Below are positions 49,594 to 57,883 of a stretch of DNA of 64,000 bases, piece after piece (the first letter of the stretch is position 1; each line of letters starts with the position of its first letter). The notes under the pieces are model-generated. The model was not told where the DNA came from and ran no database searches. It saw only the letters and a list, made by a program, of their open reading frames with translations. The stretch comes from an uncultured Celeribacter sp. GTDB taxonomy: Bacteria; Pseudomonadota; Alphaproteobacteria; Rhodobacterales; Rhodobacteraceae. Location of the stretch: assembly GCF_963676475.1 (NCBI RefSeq), contig NZ_OY781106.1, positions 2,480,001 to 2,544,000 of the forward strand. The letters are read 5' to 3'. Made by a program: the position numbers and the translations under genes.

Positions 49594-51171
49594 ATGGCAC
49601 GAATTGCCTTCATCTTGCTGTGCCATAAGGACCCAGAGGCCATCATCGACCAGGCACGTCGGCTGACGCGGGCCGGGGATTATATCTCGATCCATTTCGA
49701 TGCGCGTGGCGGCAAGGAAATGTTCGAGACCATTAAAAAGGGTCTCGACAACAACCCGAATGTGACCTTCGCGACCAAACGGATCAAATGTGGCTGGGGA
49801 GCCTGGAGCCTTGTCGAGGCGACGCTTTATGCCATCGAGGCCGCTGAACGCGATTTTCCGCGCGCCACGCATTTCTACATGCTCTCCGGCGACTGCATGT
49901 CGATCAAGACCGCCGAATATATGCATGACTACCTCGACCGCGAGGATGTCGATTTCATCGAGAGTTTCGACTTTTTCGAAAGCGACTGGATCAAGACCGG
50001 GATCAAGGAAGAGCGGCTGATCTATCGCCATTGGTTCAACGAACGCACGCACAAATGGCTGTTTTACGAGAGCCTGAAGATGCAACAGCGTCTGGGCCTC
50101 AAACGCGAAATTCCCGAAGACCTTCAGATCATGATCGGCTCGCAATGGTGGTGCCTCCGGCGTCGGACCATCGAGTGGATTCTCGATTTCACACGGACCC
50201 GCAAAGACGTGATGAAATTTTTCCGCACCAGTTGGATTCCCGACGAGACGTTTTTCCAAACGCTTGTGCGCCATCTCGTGCCGGAAAAGGAAATCCGCAC
50301 CCGCACACAGACGTTTTTGATGTTCACCGACTATGGCATGCCCGTGGTGTTCTACAACGACCACTACGATTTGCTGATCTCGCAGGACTACCTCTTCGCG
50401 CGCAAAATTTCGCCGGATGCCAAGGAGTTGAAGAAACGCCTGGGCGATCTTTTCGCGGCGACTGGGGTAAATTTTCAAATCTCGAACGAAGGGCGATCGC
50501 TGTTTCAATTCCTCTCGGGACGCGGGCGCAACGGGCGGCGGTTTGCGCAGAGATTCTGGGAGACCGAAAGCTCTCTGGGGCGCGACCGCGAGTTGTTGAT
50601 GATCGTTTGCAAGAAATGGCACGTCGCCAAACGCCTTGTGGCGGAGATCAAAAACCACACCGACATCCCCTGTCTCGAATACCTCTTCAACGAGGAACAC
50701 ACCTACCTGCCCGATCTGGGTGGGATCGAGAAAAGCCTCGAGAAACGTACGCGACACCGTCGGGCCTGGGTGCGGATGCTGTTCGATTATTTCAACACGG
50801 ATCGGATGATCGTCTGCCTCGATCCGGAGGGGATCGAGCTGATCCGCGACTTTTATGCCGACCGTTCCGGCACGCGGCTTTTGGAAATCGAGTGCGAATT
50901 CACCGACGACTATCTGACCGGACATGCCAAGCGCACGGGCCTTGCGGGCGATCACACGCCGGACGACGCGCTGGCGCGGCTTTTGCCGACGATCCGCTCC
51001 GATATGACCCATGAAAGCGATCAAATCCGCGACGCGGATTTTGAGAACTACGCCAGGATTTCACAGTTCAACACACCAGAGGAAAACGCGCCCCCCCTTG
51101 CGCGCTTCCTCGGCATCTCCGAAGATAAAGCGCGCGAGATCGTCTCGATGCATTACCTGTTTTCCGACTAA
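49594..51171 (+). CDS. GT14-type (core-2/I-branching) glycosyltransferase with DUF5928-like C-terminus
   Basis: 525 residues from MARIAFILLCHKDPEAIIDQ. The N-terminal ~270 residues match the beta-1,6-N-acetylglucosaminyltransferase fold: 'YISIHFDARGGKEMFETI', 'GAWSLVEATLYAIEAAE', 'HFYMLSGDCMSIKTAEYMHD', 'QWWCLRRRTIEWIL', 'SWIPDETFFQTLV'. The C-terminal ~220 residues resemble the DUF5928 domain that follows this fold in related bacteria. It shares a short promoter region with the sulfotransferase gene; both probably decorate the same glycan. Confidence 0.85.
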   Translation: MARIAFILLCHKDPEAIIDQARRLTRAGDYISIHFDARGGKEMFETIKKGLDNNPNVTFATKRIKCGWGAWSLVEATLYAIEAAERDFPRATHFYMLSGDCMSIKTAEYMHDYLDREDVDFIESFDFFESDWIKTGIKEERLIYRHWFNERTHKWLFYESLKMQQRLGLKREIPEDLQIMIGSQWWCLRRRTIEWILDFTRTRKDVMKFFRTSWIPDETFFQTLVRHLVPEKEIRTRTQTFLMFTDYGMPVVFYNDHYDLLISQDYLFARKISPDAKELKKRLGDLFAATGVNFQISNEGRSLFQFLSGRGRNGRRFAQRFWETESSLGRDRELLMIVCKKWHVAKRLVAEIKNHTDIPCLEYLFNEEHTYLPDLGGIEKSLEKRTRHRRAWVRMLFDYFNTDRMIVCLDPEGIELIRDFYADRSGTRLLEIECEFTDDYLTGHAKRTGLAGDHTPDDALARLLPTIRSDMTHESDQIRDADFENYARISQFNTPEENAPPLARFLGISEDKAREIVSMHYLFSD

Positions 51172-51182
51172 GCGAGCCCACC

Positions 51183-51560
51183 ATGCCCTATGCCTATGAT
51201 GACCAGAACATCTTTGCCAAAATCCTGCGCGGGGAAATCCCCTCGTCTCCGGTGTTCGAGAGCGAACACACGCTGGCCTTCCCCGACATCACGCCGCAGA
51301 AAAAGGCGCATATTCTGGTCATCCCGAAAGGGCCGTATCGGTGCTACGACCATTTCGTTCAGGCCGCTTCTGACGCGGAGCAGCTCGACTTTTTCCGCTC
51401 GGTTGCCAAGGTGGCCGAATTGGTCGGCGTGGCTGAGTCTGCGGGCGGTCAGGGGTTTCGCCTCGTGACAAACTCCGGCGAGCATTCGCATCAGGAAGTG
51501 CCGCATTTTCATGTCCATCTTTTGGGCGGCGAGCCCGTGGGGCCGCTGACCTGCAAATAA
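51183..51560 (+). CDS. HIT family nucleotide hydrolase (HinT-like)
   Basis: 125 residues. 'IFAKILRGEIPSSPVFE' and 'LVIPKGPYRCYDHF' are followed by the histidine triad 'HQEVPHFHVHLLGG' near residue 110. Such proteins hydrolyse AMP-linked substrates. It is 11 bases after the GT14 gene and is closed by a strong terminator. Confidence 0.95.
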   Translation: MPYAYDDQNIFAKILRGEIPSSPVFESEHTLAFPDITPQKKAHILVIPKGPYRCYDHFVQAASDAEQLDFFRSVAKVAELVGVAESAGGQGFRLVTNSGEHSHQEVPHFHVHLLGGEPVGPLTCK

Positions 51561-51581
51561 TAAGTTGCGTCCTTAAATGAC

Positions 51582-51609
51582 AAAACCCCGCCTGAGGCGG
51601 GGTTTTTAT
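51582..51609 (+). terminator. Rho-independent terminator after the HIT gene
   Basis: AAAACCCCGCC and GGCGGGGTTTT arms around a 3-4 base loop (TGA), then T tract. The TGAGTATTTT motif begins immediately after it, as at 31163. Confidence 0.92.
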
Positions 51610-51639
51610 TGAGTATTTTGACCAAAAAGAAGACAGGCG

Positions 51640-52581
51640 TTATTTGCCGGAGGTCAGCTCGACAAAGACGTCTTCGAGATCCGGCTCCATCGTGCGCACG
51701 TCACCGATGGTGATCCCTGCGGCCTTCACCGCATCGAGAATCGCCCCGACCGAGGCCTGACCACGCGAGAAATCGAACACGAAAGCCCCGTCACGACGGC
51801 GTTCCATTTTGACGCCCTCGGGCAGCGCGAAACTGTCAGGCGCGGCGCCGTCCGGTTCGATCACCAGGGTCTTCGCATCCATCAGCCCCAAGAGGTTTTT
51901 CGTCGTGTCCTGTTTGATCAGCTCGCCATGGTTGATGATCGCGATCTCGTCACACATTTCCTGCGCCTCTTCGAGGTAGTGTGTGGTGAGAATGATCGTC
52001 ATGCCGCGCTCTTCGTTGAGTTTGCGCACATTGGTCCAAAGCATCTGACGCAGCTCGATGTCGACCCCTGCGGTCGGCTCATCAAGCACGAGAATTTGCG
52101 GGTTGTGCACCAGCGCTTTGCCCAGCAAAAGACGCCGCCGCATGCCGCCCGAGAGCGTGCGCGCATAGGCATCGGCCTTGTCGGAAAGCCCAATGAGATC
52201 AAGGATTTCATCTGTGCGACGGTCGCGTTTCGGCACGCCATACAGCCCGGCCTGCACCTCCAAGGCGCCGCGCGGGGTGAAGAAGGGATCGAGGTTCAGC
52301 TCCTGCGGCATCACACCGATCGCGGCGCGCGACTGACGCGGGTTCACGTCCTGATCGAAGCCCCAGATGTTCACCTTGCCGGAGGTCTTGATCACCAGAC
52401 CCGCGAGGATGTTGATCATCGTCGATTTGCCGGCGCCATTCGGCCCCAGAAGGCCAAAGATCGACCCGGTCGGAATCTTCAGATCGACGCCTTTCAGCGC
52501 CTCTTTCGCAGGCTGCCCTGCCCCGCCACCGTAAGTCTTGCGCAGAGCTTCAATCTCGAGTGCGTAGCTCATGTCGCTCAT
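51640..52581 (-). CDS. ABC transporter ATP-binding protein (ABC-2 type)
   Basis: 313 residues from MSDMSYALEIEALRKTYGGG, with GGAG 9 bases upstream. Walker A 'GLLGPNGAGKSTMINILAG', signature 'LSGGMRRRLLLGKALVHNPQ', Walker B 'ILVLDEPTAGVD', H-loop 'IILTTHYLEEAQEM'. The C-terminal extension ('MDAKTLVIEPDG...') is typical of the CcmA/NatA-type export ATPases. No permease gene is adjacent in the window on that strand downstream of it, so the partner is unknown. Confidence 0.92.
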   Translation of the reverse strand: MSDMSYALEIEALRKTYGGGAGQPAKEALKGVDLKIPTGSIFGLLGPNGAGKSTMINILAGLVIKTSGKVNIWGFDQDVNPRQSRAAIGVMPQELNLDPFFTPRGALEVQAGLYGVPKRDRRTDEILDLIGLSDKADAYARTLSGGMRRRLLLGKALVHNPQILVLDEPTAGVDIELRQMLWTNVRKLNEERGMTIILTTHYLEEAQEMCDEIAIINHGELIKQDTTKNLLGLMDAKTLVIEPDGAAPDSFALPEGVKMERRRDGAFVFDFSRGQASVGAILDAVKAAGITIGDVRTMEPDLEDVFVELTSGK

Positions 52582-52814
52582 GGGTCTCGCTCCTTTGCCT
52601 GTTCCTTTTGCCTGCGCCACGGATGGAGGCACGGTTGCCTCTTGTCCGTGCCGCCCGGATCGTTATCATGCAGCCTGACTTAGGCGGTCTTTGTGGCTGC
52701 GGCAACCGCGTCCACCGCCAAGCCCCTTGCACAGAGCCGCACAGGCAGATGCAGATAAAGCACTGCCCGTGGCAAAAGCCAGACAGCTGACGCGATAGCG
52801 AAAAGGACAAGACG

Positions 52815-52997
52815 ATGACAATAGAAGCGCCGGAAACCGAAGTGGTCTCCACATGGAAAGTGGCCTGTGACGGCGGCGAAGGCGCGCTTGGACATCCGCG
52901 CGTCTGGTTGGTGATCCCGCACGACACGGGCTATGTGGAATGCGGCTATTGCGATAAAAAATACATCCACGAGAGCAGCAGGCTCAAAGACGCCTGA
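52815..52997 (+). CDS. Zinc-finger protein, NDUFS6-like (zf-CHCC)
   Basis: 60 residues. 'VACDGGEGALGHPRVWLVIP' and 'GYVECGYCDKKYIHES' match the CHCC zinc finger: C18, H27, C43 and C46. In alphaproteobacteria this protein resembles the NDUFS6/13-kDa subunit of respiratory complex I. It is a monocistronic small gene; an AAAGGA lies upstream of the ATG. Confidence 0.9.
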   Translation: MTIEAPETEVVSTWKVACDGGEGALGHPRVWLVIPHDTGYVECGYCDKKYIHESSRLKDA

Positions 52998-53163
52998 GCG
53001 TCATCTCTCCGCTTTCTGACATTGCGTGTCCCTTGCACCTGCGGGTAAGCGGCCAAAAGCCGCAAGCCTGCCCGCGTCGTTCTGCGGGGTCCAGAATGGA
53101 TGCAGGCCGATCACACGCTTGATCGGTAAAGCGCGCTCCATCAGTGGAAGGCTTTTGCCCCCC

Positions 53164-53841
53164 TTATGGCACCGATTTCAGAACCGAGCTTGCAATGCTC
53201 TGAACGACCTGTTCGCGCAGCATGAGTTGCGCATTTTCGCCAAAGAGATCATCACCAAAGTTCATCGAAAACGTTGCCCGGTTCGCAACGTTGAAAAAGC
53301 TCATCGCAGAGATTTGCCAGTGGATCACCAAGGGCGAGACATCTGCGCGGAAGAGGCCTGCCTCGACGCCACGGCGACAAATCCGGTCGAGTTGTTCAAT
53401 CGCTGCGATATTGGTCGTCGCAAGCGTTTCAATGCGGGACATATGCGTGCCGTCGTGGATGTTTTCGATCATCACGAGGCGGATGAAATCCGGGTTCTGG
53501 CGATGGTGATCGAAAGTGAATTCCACCACTTTGCGAAGCGCCTCATCCGGCGGCAGGTGACGAATGTCGAGATTGGCCTCGGCTTCGCGGACTTCGCGGT
53601 AAGCCTGATCCAGCACGGCGAGATAGAGGCTCTCCTTGTCGCCGAAATAGTAGAAAATCATCCGCTTCGACGTCTGGGTACGTTCGACGATGGCGCTGAT
53701 CCGCGCGCCCGACAACCCGTGTGCTGCAAACTCTGCACGCGCCGCATTGAGGATGTCCGCCTTCACAGTTTCCGGGTCCTGTTTCCACGATCGACCTTGT
53801 GAACGCGTTTGCGCAGTTTTTTGTTTTGTCTCGCTGACCAT
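53164..53841 (-). CDS. TetR-family regulator of the shikimate-utilisation operon
   Basis: 225 residues from MVSETKQKTAQTRSQGRSWK, preceded by GGAGGAGG. The helix-turn-helix is near 27-70 ('ARAEFAAHGLSGARISAI', 'TSKRMIFYYFGDKESLYLAV'). The C-terminal domain contains 'PDFIRLVMIENIHDGTHMSR'. It is divergent from the shikimate dehydrogenase gene and two similar operator-like sequences lie between, so it is the likely local regulator. The inducer is probably a shikimate-pathway acid, by inference. Confidence 0.9.
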   Translation of the reverse strand: MVSETKQKTAQTRSQGRSWKQDPETVKADILNAARAEFAAHGLSGARISAIVERTQTSKRMIFYYFGDKESLYLAVLDQAYREVREAEANLDIRHLPPDEALRKVVEFTFDHHRQNPDFIRLVMIENIHDGTHMSRIETLATTNIAAIEQLDRICRRGVEAGLFRADVSPLVIHWQISAMSFFNVANRATFSMNFGDDLFGENAQLMLREQVVQSIASSVLKSVP

Positions 53842-53875
53842 GGCTCGCCTCCTCCGTCCCGCCAAAGTTGCACAT

Positions 53876-53923
53876 TTAACCGCAGGGTTCAATTGTCTTG
53901 ACGTAATTAACCGAGTGGTTCAT
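53876..53923. promoter_or_regulatory. Two operator-like repeats upstream of the shikimate operon
   Basis: TTAACCGCAGGGTTCAA (53876-53892) and TTAACCGAGTGGTTCAT (53907-53923) share TTAACCGnnnGGTTCA and are each dyad-symmetric (AACC/GGTT). They are 31 bases apart, about three helical turns. They lie between the tetR and shikimate dehydrogenase genes. Confidence 0.75.
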
Positions 53924-53965
53924 TTTAACACCAACGAATCGTCAATACCGCCTGGGAGGAGCGTC

Positions 53966-54880
53966 TTGACCACGCCAAACGCACCCAAAACCACAACAGA
54001 GACCCCCAAGGACTCTGTCCTCACCGGCCTGATCGGTCGCGGCATCGCTTTGTCGCGCACGCCCGCCATGCATATGGCCGAGGCCCGCGCCCAAGGCATC
54101 AACGGCGTCTACCGCATTCTCGACATGGACGCACCGGAGCGTGCGAACACCTCCCTCAAAGAGCTGATCGAGCAGGCAAAAATCCTGGGCTACGACGGGT
54201 TCAACGTCACCTATCCCTATAAAATCGAGGTCATCGAGCACCTTGACGAGCTGTCCGACAACGCCCGCTCTGTCGGCGCCGTGAACACGGTGGTTTTGAA
54301 GGACGGCAAGCGCTACGGGCACAACACCGATCTTTGGGGTTTTGCCGAAAGCTTTCGCCGTGGCCTGCCCGACGCCAAACGCGACCATGCGCTTTTGATC
54401 GGGGCCGGCGGGGCCGGTGTGGCCGTGGCGCACGCGTTGGCGGATTGCGGCGTGAAGCTGCTGTCGATCACCGACATAGACCCCGCGCGCGCCGAAAGCC
54501 TCGCCGCGCAGGTCCGCGCCAATCGCCCGGACTGCACGACCCGCACCGTGACCGATGTGGCTGCCCTTGTGAACGAAGATCGTCCCGACGGCATCGTCAA
54601 CACCACCCCCGTGGGCATGGCGAAACTGCCCGGCACCTCTTTTCCGGTCGACCTGATCGATCCTGAGATGTGGGTCGCGGACATCGTCTATTTCCCGCTG
54701 GAAACCGAATTGCTGCGCGCCGCGCGGGCCAAGGGCTGCGCCGTGCTGCCCGGCTCCGGCATGGCTGTGTTTCAGGCGGTTCGCGCCTTTGAGCTTTTCA
54801 CCGGCCTGCCCGCCAGCCCGGAGCGGATGAAAGCCCGCTTCGATGCCTTTGACGAGACCCCGCAAACGCAGGCGAGTTAA
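53966..54880 (+). CDS. Shikimate/quinate dehydrogenase (AroE-like, catabolic)
   Basis: 304 residues. The start is TTG at 53966, preceded by GGGAGGAG 4 bases upstream. AroE fold: 'LIGRGIALSRTPAMHMAEAR', 'DGFNVTYPYKIEVIEHLDEL' (catalytic K), 'GAVNTVVLKDGKRYGHNTDL' (catalytic D), and 'LLIGAGGAGVAVAHALADCG' (NAD(P)-binding). In a cluster with TRAP transporter and 3-dehydroshikimate dehydratase it probably oxidises shikimate or quinate rather than making shikimate. Confidence 0.88.
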   Translation: MTTPNAPKTTTETPKDSVLTGLIGRGIALSRTPAMHMAEARAQGINGVYRILDMDAPERANTSLKELIEQAKILGYDGFNVTYPYKIEVIEHLDELSDNARSVGAVNTVVLKDGKRYGHNTDLWGFAESFRRGLPDAKRDHALLIGAGGAGVAVAHALADCGVKLLSITDIDPARAESLAAQVRANRPDCTTRTVTDVAALVNEDRPDGIVNTTPVGMAKLPGTSFPVDLIDPEMWVADIVYFPLETELLRAARAKGCAVLPGSGMAVFQAVRAFELFTGLPASPERMKARFDAFDETPQTQAS

Positions 54881-54932
54881 ACAGGCGGGCGAACGACACG
54901 CACACGACAGATACGCAAATGGGAGGAACACT

Positions 54933-55940
54933 ATGCGTTTTGAACTGAAAACCCTCACCGCCGCCGCGGCGCTCACGCTCGGCATGGGTGCCATGGCCAG
55001 CGCGGAAACCATCCGCATCGCCCACGTCGATCCGGACGAATGGACCGGCTCGAAAAAAGGCGCCGCTGCTCAGATTTTCAAGAACATCGTCGAAGGTGAA
55101 ACCGATCTTGAGGTCGAGATCTTCCCGGCAGGCGCCCTTGGCAACGAAGACGAGCTGATCGGTCAGGCCCAAGAAGGCCTGTTGCAAATGGCCATCGTGT
55201 CCGGCGCCATGTCGAAAGCCTGCCCGGCGGCCTCCGTGCTCGACATCCCCTACACCTTTGCCTCCGCGACCGTCGCCTGGGACGTGCTCGACGGTGAGTT
55301 CGGCGACAACCTCGCCCAGCACTGCCTCGACCAAACCGGTCTGCGCACGCTGGCGTACGGTGAAACCGGTTTCCGCAACTTCACCAACGGCACCCGCGAA
55401 ATTCGCAGCCCCGAGGATATGGAAGGCCTGAAATTCCGCGTTCAGCCGATCCCGCTCTACGTCGAAATGGTCAAAGGTCTGGGCGGTGAGCCGACTCCGA
55501 TCGCATGGACCGAACTGCCGAACGCGCTCTCCACGGGTGTGGTCGACGGTCAGGAAAACCCGGTCGGCGTGATCTACAACAACGGTCTGCACAAGCTTCA
55601 GAAATACATGACGCTCGACGGCCACGTTTACGCCGCCGACTTCATCGTGATCGACGATGCGTTCTTTGGCGATCTCTCGGCCTCCGAGCAGGAAGTCGTC
55701 GCGAAAGCCGCGCGCATCGCGGGCAACATGGGCCGTTCGATCCAACAATGGAACACCGCAGAAGGCGTCAAGAAGGTTCAGGAAGAAGGCATGGAAGTCT
55801 ACTCCCCGACCGCCGACGAAATCGCCGCTTTCGCCGAGAAAGCACAGCCTGCCGTGGTGGAATATCTCCGTGGCGAGCTGGGCGACGATGCCGTCTGGAT
55901 CGACAACCTGCAGGCCGCTGTGGCCGCCGCGAACGAGTGA
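54933..55940 (+). CDS. dctP: TRAP transporter substrate-binding protein DctP
   Basis: 335 residues with a signal peptide (MRFELKTLTAAAALTLGMGA, cleaved after 'ASA'), GGGAGG upstream. TRAP motifs: 'VSGAMSKACPAASVLDIPYT', 'GFRNFTNGTREIRSPEDMEG', 'KFRVQPIPLYVEMVKGLGGE', 'LSTGVVDGQENPVGVIYNNG'. It is expected to bind shikimate, quinate or a related organic acid. A hairpin separates it from dctQ. Confidence 0.94.
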   Translation: MRFELKTLTAAAALTLGMGAMASAETIRIAHVDPDEWTGSKKGAAAQIFKNIVEGETDLEVEIFPAGALGNEDELIGQAQEGLLQMAIVSGAMSKACPAASVLDIPYTFASATVAWDVLDGEFGDNLAQHCLDQTGLRTLAYGETGFRNFTNGTREIRSPEDMEGLKFRVQPIPLYVEMVKGLGGEPTPIAWTELPNALSTGVVDGQENPVGVIYNNGLHKLQKYMTLDGHVYAADFIVIDDAFFGDLSASEQEVVAKAARIAGNMGRSIQQWNTAEGVKKVQEEGMEVYSPTADEIAAFAEKAQPAVVEYLRGELGDDAVWIDNLQAAVAAANE

Positions 55941-55969
55941 TCCTTCATCCGGACCACGACACGTAACTG

Positions 55970-56007
55970 ACGGCGGACCGGCGCGAAATGTGCCGGTCCA
56001 ACGCCGT
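55970..56007 (+). repeat. Intercistronic stem-loop between dctP and dctQ
   Basis: Two-part stem: ACGGCG with CGCCGT outside and GACCGGC with GCCGGTC inside, loop 9 bases. There is no T tract. It probably limits read-through or stabilises dctP mRNA, favouring excess of the binding protein. Confidence 0.65.
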
Positions 56008-56021
56008 AAAGAGGGGGCTCC

Positions 56022-56555
56022 ATGCACCGTTTCAACGCCATTATCCGACGGGTGTTCGCCTTTGGCTCCGGCCTGTCCATGGCGCTCGTCTTCGCGATCA
56101 TCTTCGTGAACTCGCTGCGCCGCTACATCGTCGGGCAATCCGTGCCCTGGGGTGAGGAGCTTCCGATTTACCTGACCATTTATGGCGTGATGTTCGGCAT
56201 CGCCTGGGCCTATAGCGTCGACCAGCACATCCGCTTTACAATCCTTGTCGACATGATCAAACGCCGGACCCGCGAAAAGCTCTATCTTGCGGTGGATGTG
56301 GTCACCATGATCTCCGGGCTGTGCCTCGCCTACTCCGGGCATATGTTCGCGATGCGTCGCGGCAATCTGGCCTCTTCGGGTCTGAAATCCACCGCCGACA
56401 GCCTTGCGCAATCGACCGGCATCGAGGCGCTCACCTGGATAGGCAAGGTCGGCACCTGGCAATATGCCATGGCCGTCGGCGGCGTGCTTTTGGCGCTTGC
56501 GGCCTTTGGGAAATTTTTTGAGCGTTATGACGCTTTGAAAGGGGTGCAGAGATGA
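56022..56555 (+). CDS. dctQ: TRAP transporter small permease DctQ
   Basis: 177 residues with four membrane segments (about 17-37, 52-70, 89-110 and 133-155). 'EELPIYLTIYGVMFGIAWAY' and 'HIRFTILVDMIKRRTREKL' are typical. GAGGGGG precedes the ATG. It overlaps dctM by 4 bases. Confidence 0.92.
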   Translation: MHRFNAIIRRVFAFGSGLSMALVFAIIFVNSLRRYIVGQSVPWGEELPIYLTIYGVMFGIAWAYSVDQHIRFTILVDMIKRRTREKLYLAVDVVTMISGLCLAYSGHMFAMRRGNLASSGLKSTADSLAQSTGIEALTWIGKVGTWQYAMAVGGVLLALAAFGKFFERYDALKGVQR

Positions 56556-57826
56556 TCTACGCCGTTTTGATCCTTGCGCTGATCGCCGGTGTGCCGATCG
56601 CGTTTTCGATCCTCGCCGCGCTGTTTTCTTTCATGGCGACGCAGGACAACCCCTATGTCATGCGCATCGTCGCCACCGAGATGTTCAAAAGCCTGAACTC
56701 TTTCCCGCTTCTCGCCATCCCGCTGTTCGTTCTGGCGGGCGAAATGATGAACGAGTCCGGCATCACGGGCCGTATCATCGCCTTCGCCAACGTCCTTGTT
56801 GGACGGATGCGCGCAGGGTTGGCTTTGGTGAACATCTGGGCCTCTGTGATCTTTGCCGGGCTGTCCGGTTCTGCCGTGGCCGATACTTCCGCGATTGGCC
56901 GCGTGTTCATCCCCGAGATGGAAAAACACGGCTACAAACGCGATTTCGCCGCCGCCTTGACCGCCGCCTCTTCGGTGATCGGGCCGATAATTCCGCCCTC
57001 GATCCCGGTGATCATCTATGCGCTGATCGTCTCCGGCGTCTCTGTGCCCGCGCTCTTCATGGCGGGTGTGATCCCCGGTATTCTGCTGGCCGTGTTCCTG
57101 TCGGCCTATGTGATGCTGACGGTCAAAATCGACCACGGCGATCAGTCCAGCGATCTGGTGACGCAACCTGCGGGTCAGGCCCTGATAGGCGGCATCCTTC
57201 CGCTGTTGATGCCGGTCTTTGTGGTGGGCTCGATCCTCTTGGGCATCGTGACGCCGACTGAGGCCGCCAGCTTTGCGGTCGCCTATGCGCTGTTTCTGGG
57301 CCTCTTTGTGTATCGCAAGATCAAGCTCGACCGTCTGCCGACGATCTTCGCCGCCGCCATGCGCGACAGTGCGGTGATCCTTGTGATCATCTCTGCCGTG
57401 GGCGCCGGCAACTGGCTTTTGACCTACAACCGCGTGCCGAACATGCTCACCGATTGGGTGCTGTCGAACGTCGATGGTCAGACCGCCTTCCTGATCGCAG
57501 TGATCCTGCTGTTCCTCTTCGTGGGTCTCTTCCTCGAAGGCATCGCGGCCATGTTGGTCCTCGTGCCGATCCTGCATCCGATTGCCGTCAGCCTCGGCAT
57601 CGACCCGGTGCATTTCGGCATCCTCGTGATCTTCAACCTGATGATCGGGTTGATCACGCCGCCGCTGGGCCTCTGCCTATTTGTCGCCGAAGGGGTGGCG
57701 CAGGTGGGGATGGCCAAACTCACCCGCGCGATCCTGCCGTTCTTTGCGGTCGAAGTGCTGGTGCTTTTGATCCTCACCTTCGTGCCCGAAACGGTGACCT
57801 GGCTGCCGACCGTGCTCGGCTATTGA
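56552..57826 (+). CDS. dctM: TRAP transporter large permease DctM
   Basis: 424 residues with about twelve helices. Family landmarks are 'FPLLAIPLFVLAGEMMNESG', 'FAGLSGSAVADTSAIGRVFI', 'SSVIGPIIPPSIPVIIYALI' and 'VFNLMIGLITPPLGLCLFVA'-like region. It forms the Na+-driven translocation unit with DctQ. Confidence 0.95.
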   Translation: MIYAVLILALIAGVPIAFSILAALFSFMATQDNPYVMRIVATEMFKSLNSFPLLAIPLFVLAGEMMNESGITGRIIAFANVLVGRMRAGLALVNIWASVIFAGLSGSAVADTSAIGRVFIPEMEKHGYKRDFAAALTAASSVIGPIIPPSIPVIIYALIVSGVSVPALFMAGVIPGILLAVFLSAYVMLTVKIDHGDQSSDLVTQPAGQALIGGILPLLMPVFVVGSILLGIVTPTEAASFAVAYALFLGLFVYRKIKLDRLPTIFAAAMRDSAVILVIISAVGAGNWLLTYNRVPNMLTDWVLSNVDGQTAFLIAVILLFLFVGLFLEGIAAMLVLVPILHPIAVSLGIDPVHFGILVIFNLMIGLITPPLGLCLFVAEGVAQVGMAKLTRAILPFFAVEVLVLLILTFVPETVTWLPTVLGY

Positions 57827-57833
57827 TGAAATA

Positions 57834-57860
57834 CCCCCGGGCCCATCTTGGGCCTGGGGT
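57834..57860 (+). repeat. Stem-loop between dctM and the dehydratase gene
   Basis: CCCCGGGCCCA pairs with TGGGCCTGGGG around a 3-base loop (57835-57859), followed by TCTGTCC rather than a T tract. It is a likely partial terminator or processing element inside the operon. Confidence 0.6.
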
Positions 57861-57883
57861 CTGTCCCATAGGAGTTCCCCGCG

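Noticed and set aside
52680..52970. 96-codon minus-strand ORF with hydrophobic stretches
   Set aside because: Antisense to the zf-CHCC gene, whose Cys/His pattern is decisive.
53001..53141. 46-codon minus-strand ORF downstream of the tetR gene
   Set aside because: Reads 'RVIGLHPFWTPQNDAG', which looks protein-like, but has no ribosome-binding site or recognisable family, so it is not claimed.
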